A DNA stretch of 64,000 bases from SHLQ01 sp964451305. Lineage in GTDB: Bacteria; Actinomycetota; Acidimicrobiia; Acidimicrobiales; SHLQ01. Location: assembly GCA_964451305.1 (NCBI GenBank), contig CAYVHV010000016.1, positions 7,048 to 71,047 on the forward strand. The letters are read 5' to 3'. The position numbers were made by a program, and so were the translations under genes. Below, piece by piece: positions 61,711 through 64,000 of this stretch (position 1 is the stretch's first letter; every line of letters begins with the position of its first letter). A model generated the notes under the pieces. It was not told the origin of the DNA. It saw only the letters and a list, made by a program, of their open reading frames with translations, and did not search any database.

Positions 61711-61785
61711 GCCGAGGATCGAGCCTTCGTCCGCCTTTTCGCTCATCGGGAAGTTTGTCGATAGTTCGGTCGCATTGCACCGGTT

Positions 61786-61819
61786 CGAACGTTCGCGTCT
61801 TTACTGGCTGAACTAGCAT
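61786..61819 (+). promoter_or_regulatory. glcB promoter region
   Basis: A TAGCAT -10 candidate (61814-61819) precedes glcB, with the palindrome CGAACGTTCG (61786-61795) near the -35 position, where an operator could lie. Unlike many genes here, glcB has a leader with an AAGGA ribosome site (61836-61840). Confidence 0.35.
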
Positions 61820-61848
61820 TTTCAGAAATCCGAATGAAGGAACGTGAA

Positions 61849-64000
61849 ATGACCGCTTCCACCCAGCCGACCATCGCCGAATCTGGCCTCTCCATCGGTG
61901 CGCCCCTTCACGAGTTTCTCGTGAATGAAGCGCTGCCGGGCAGCGGTGTTGAGCCGCAGGACTTCTTCTCTGGACTGGCCCAGTTGATCTCGGAGTTCGG
62001 TCCGCGAAATGCGGATCTCCTCGAGACTCGAGAGCAGATGCAGGCAGCGATCGATAGTTGGCATCTCGAACGTTCCAATACCGACCATGACCCAGTGGCG
62101 TATCGGGCGTTTCTCGAAGAGCTGGGCTACATCGTTCCGGTCGGCCCGGACTTCTCCATCTCGACCGAGGGCGTAGATCCCGAAATCAGCTCGGTGCCCG
62201 GCCCACAACTCGTCGTGCCGGTCATGAACGCCCGATATGCGATAAACGCCGCGAACGCCCGCTGGGGAAGCCTCTATGACGCCCTATACGGAACCGACGT
62301 GCTTGGCACTAGCCCACCTCCGGGACCATACGACCCCGCTCGCGGCGAGCAGGTCATTGCCTACGGACGCGAGTACCTCAACACCGTCGCTCCCCTGTCT
62401 TCAGGTTCACACGTTGGCTCCACCCAGTACGCCATCGCTGACGGAGAGCTAGAGGTCACGCTGGCCGATGGGACAGTCATTGGCCTCGACGACCCAACGC
62501 AGCTCGCTGCATACGATGGAGATCTCCGAGCGCCTTCAGCGATCTTGTTGACGAAGAACGATCTGGGCATCGACCTCCGGTTCGATCCGGCGCACTCGGT
62601 CGGATCGACTGATTCAGCGCACCTCGCCGACATCGTTCTTGAGAGTGCCGTCACCGCAATTATGGATTGTGAAGACTCGGTCGCTGCGGTCGATGCCGAA
62701 GACAAGGCACTCGCCTACCGCAACTGGATGGGGCTTATGGCGGGCACACTCGCCACCGAAGTGAGCAAGGGCGGAGACACCTTCACCCGAACGCTCGTCG
62801 CCGATCGCACCTATCGCGCCCCCGACGGATCTCCGGTCACACTGCCCGGCCGCTCACTCATGCTGGTGCGCAATGTCGGCCACCTGATGACGACACCGGC
62901 AGTTCTCGATGCCGACGGCAACGAAGCCCCCGAAGGCCTCCTCGACGCCATGATGACGACGTTGTGCGCGCTGCACGACCTTCGACGCGACGCTGGCGAG
63001 GTGGGCCACAACTCCCGGCAGGGGTCGGTCTATGTCGTCAAGCCCAAGATGCACGGCCCCGAGGAAGTCGCATTCACCAATGAGGTGTTTACGTTCGTCG
63101 AACAAACACTCGGCCTCCCCGAGAACACCGTGAAGCTAGGCATCATGGATGAGGAGCGCCGGACAACGGTCAACCTCAAAGAGTGCCTTCGGGCTGCCGA
63201 GGCAAGGGTTGCCTTTATCAACACCGGCTTTCTCGACCGCACCGGCGATGAGATCCACACATCGATGCATGCGGGTCCGATGGTTCCAAAAAGCGAAATG
63301 AAAGCTGAACCATGGATTTCAGCCTACGAGGACCACAACGTCGACGTCGGCTTGGCGTGTGGGTTGCGCGGGCGGGCCCAAATCGGAAAGGGCATGTGGG
63401 CTGCTCCGGACCTCATGGCCAAGATGGTCGAAGAGAAGATCGGGCACCCGCTGGCTGGAGCGAATTGTGCGTGGGTTCCCTCTCCGACCGCTGCCACGCT
63501 CCACGCAATGCACTATCACCAGGTGGATGTCCTCGCGGTCCAGGAACGCTTGGCTCAAAGCCAGCGAGCAAGTCTCGACGACATCTTGACGGTTCCAGTC
63601 GCCGCGGATCCCTCATGGTCGCCCGCCGACATCCAAGCGGAGCTCGACAACAACGCACAGGGAATCCTCGGGTACGTCGTCCGTTGGATCGATGCGGGAG
63701 TTGGCTGTTCGAAGGTGCCTGACATCCACGACGTTGGCCTGATGGAAGATCGTGCGACATGTCGCATCTCCTCGCAGCACATGGCGAACTGGCTGCATCA
63801 TGGGGTGGCCTCAAAGGATCAGATCACCGCCACGTTCGAGAAGATGGCAGCCAAGGTCGACGCACAGAACGCCGATGACCCAACGTACCGGCCAATGGCG
63901 CCAAGCTTCGATGGCCACGCCTACCAGGCTGCCCTCGCTCTCGTGTTGTCAGGTACCGAGCAGCCCTCTGGTTACACCGAGCCAATTTTGCACGCTCGCC
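61849..64000 (+). CDS. glcB: malate synthase G, 3' end cut by window edge
   Basis: 717 codons from ATG 61849 with no stop before the window end; family length is about 725, so only some ten residues are missing. Condenses glyoxylate and acetyl-CoA to malate in the glyoxylate cycle. Motifs include GPQLVVPVMNARYAINAANA, YDALYGTDVLG, TAIMDCEDSVAAVDAEDK (acid residues of the active site), LMLVRNVGHLMTTPAV, KPKMHGPEEVAF, GIMDEERRTTVNLKECL, GLRGRAQIGKGMWAAPD and ANCAWVPSPTAATLH. Isocitrate lyase is not in the window. Confidence 0.97.
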   Translation, partial: MTASTQPTIAESGLSIGAPLHEFLVNEALPGSGVEPQDFFSGLAQLISEFGPRNADLLETREQMQAAIDSWHLERSNTDHDPVAYRAFLEELGYIVPVGPDFSISTEGVDPEISSVPGPQLVVPVMNARYAINAANARWGSLYDALYGTDVLGTSPPPGPYDPARGEQVIAYGREYLNTVAPLSSGSHVGSTQYAIADGELEVTLADGTVIGLDDPTQLAAYDGDLRAPSAILLTKNDLGIDLRFDPAHSVGSTDSAHLADIVLESAVTAIMDCEDSVAAVDAEDKALAYRNWMGLMAGTLATEVSKGGDTFTRTLVADRTYRAPDGSPVTLPGRSLMLVRNVGHLMTTPAVLDADGNEAPEGLLDAMMTTLCALHDLRRDAGEVGHNSRQGSVYVVKPKMHGPEEVAFTNEVFTFVEQTLGLPENTVKLGIMDEERRTTVNLKECLRAAEARVAFINTGFLDRTGDEIHTSMHAGPMVPKSEMKAEPWISAYEDHNVDVGLACGLRGRAQIGKGMWAAPDLMAKMVEEKIGHPLAGANCAWVPSPTAATLHAMHYHQVDVLAVQERLAQSQRASLDDILTVPVAADPSWSPADIQAELDNNAQGILGYVVRWIDAGVGCSKVPDIHDVGLMEDRATCRISSQHMANWLHHGVASKDQITATFEKMAAKVDAQNADDPTYRPMAPSFDGHAYQAALALVLSGTEQPSGYTEPILHAR

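Overview
The window reads as a GC-rich chromosomal scaffold from an actinobacterium, most likely of the class Acidimicrobiia (inference from gene content; no 16S is present). Support comes from Mycobacterium-like gene order (metG, tatD, rpf, rsmA, ispE; glmU position, prs, rplY, pth, mfd, mazG position, lpqU position, eno, ftsB, DUF501, ppx), the 32-residue actinobacterial ribosomal protein bS22, an Rpf-type muralytic enzyme, a PdtaS-type kinase, DUF3107 and a class E-like sortase. A complete System I cytochrome c maturation operon sets it apart from most actinobacteria, which use System II. A run of 100 N at 59730-59829 shows the sequence is a scaffold, probably a draft or metagenome assembly.

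Layout. 1-2635 (+): 3' end of cysQ, glutamate dehydrogenase, a DUF2071-like protein. 2658-25477 (almost all -): a long collinear block with ppx, a MocA-like nucleotidyltransferase fused to DUF501, carbon-monoxide-dehydrogenase-type maturation genes (XdhC, CoxI-like, CoxE VWA, CoxD AAA+), ftsB, eno, a degenerate MazG, a duplicated-repeat lipoprotein, mfd, pth, rplY, prs, a degenerate GlmU, tRNA-Gln, bS22, ispE, rsmA, rpf-like, tatD and metG. 25559-45560: rmuC, membrane proteins, a fused spermidine-synthase-like protein (+), pdtaS, two ArsA/Get3-like ATPases, DUF3107, mrp, an ECF sigma factor with a large membrane partner, a PGPGW protein, a PAS-GGDEF-EAL protein, Lhr helicase and a SixA-like phosphatase. 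45644-55413 (-): Thr-rich lipoprotein, ATP-dependent DNA ligase, and ccmABCDEFGHI. 55539-64000 (+): sortase, septum-formation lipoprotein, DUF5317 protein, small membrane protein, TetR regulator, assembly gap, a SelW/Rdx-type selenoprotein with an in-frame TGA, a metal-dependent amidohydrolase, and nearly complete malate synthase G.

Main points of interest. (1) 59847-60116 encodes an Rdx-family protein whose CxxC second position is TGA, so it is very probably a selenoprotein; an ORF finder sees only its C-terminal part. A leaderless promoter fits its upstream ATG. (2) The genes at the glmU and mazG positions retain family folds but have lost the catalytic motifs, suggesting two repurposed pseudoenzymes. 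(3) A MocA-like/DUF501 fusion joins a molybdenum-hydroxylase maturation island to the conserved eno-ppx block. (4) At least thirteen genes start 6-8 nt after a TANNNT box, pointing to widespread leaderless transcription. Three genes absent from or truncated by simple ORF calling (bS22, ccmD, the selenoprotein) are annotated here. No stretch above 300 bases lacks a gene, and I saw no insertion sequence, prophage or CRISPR array.
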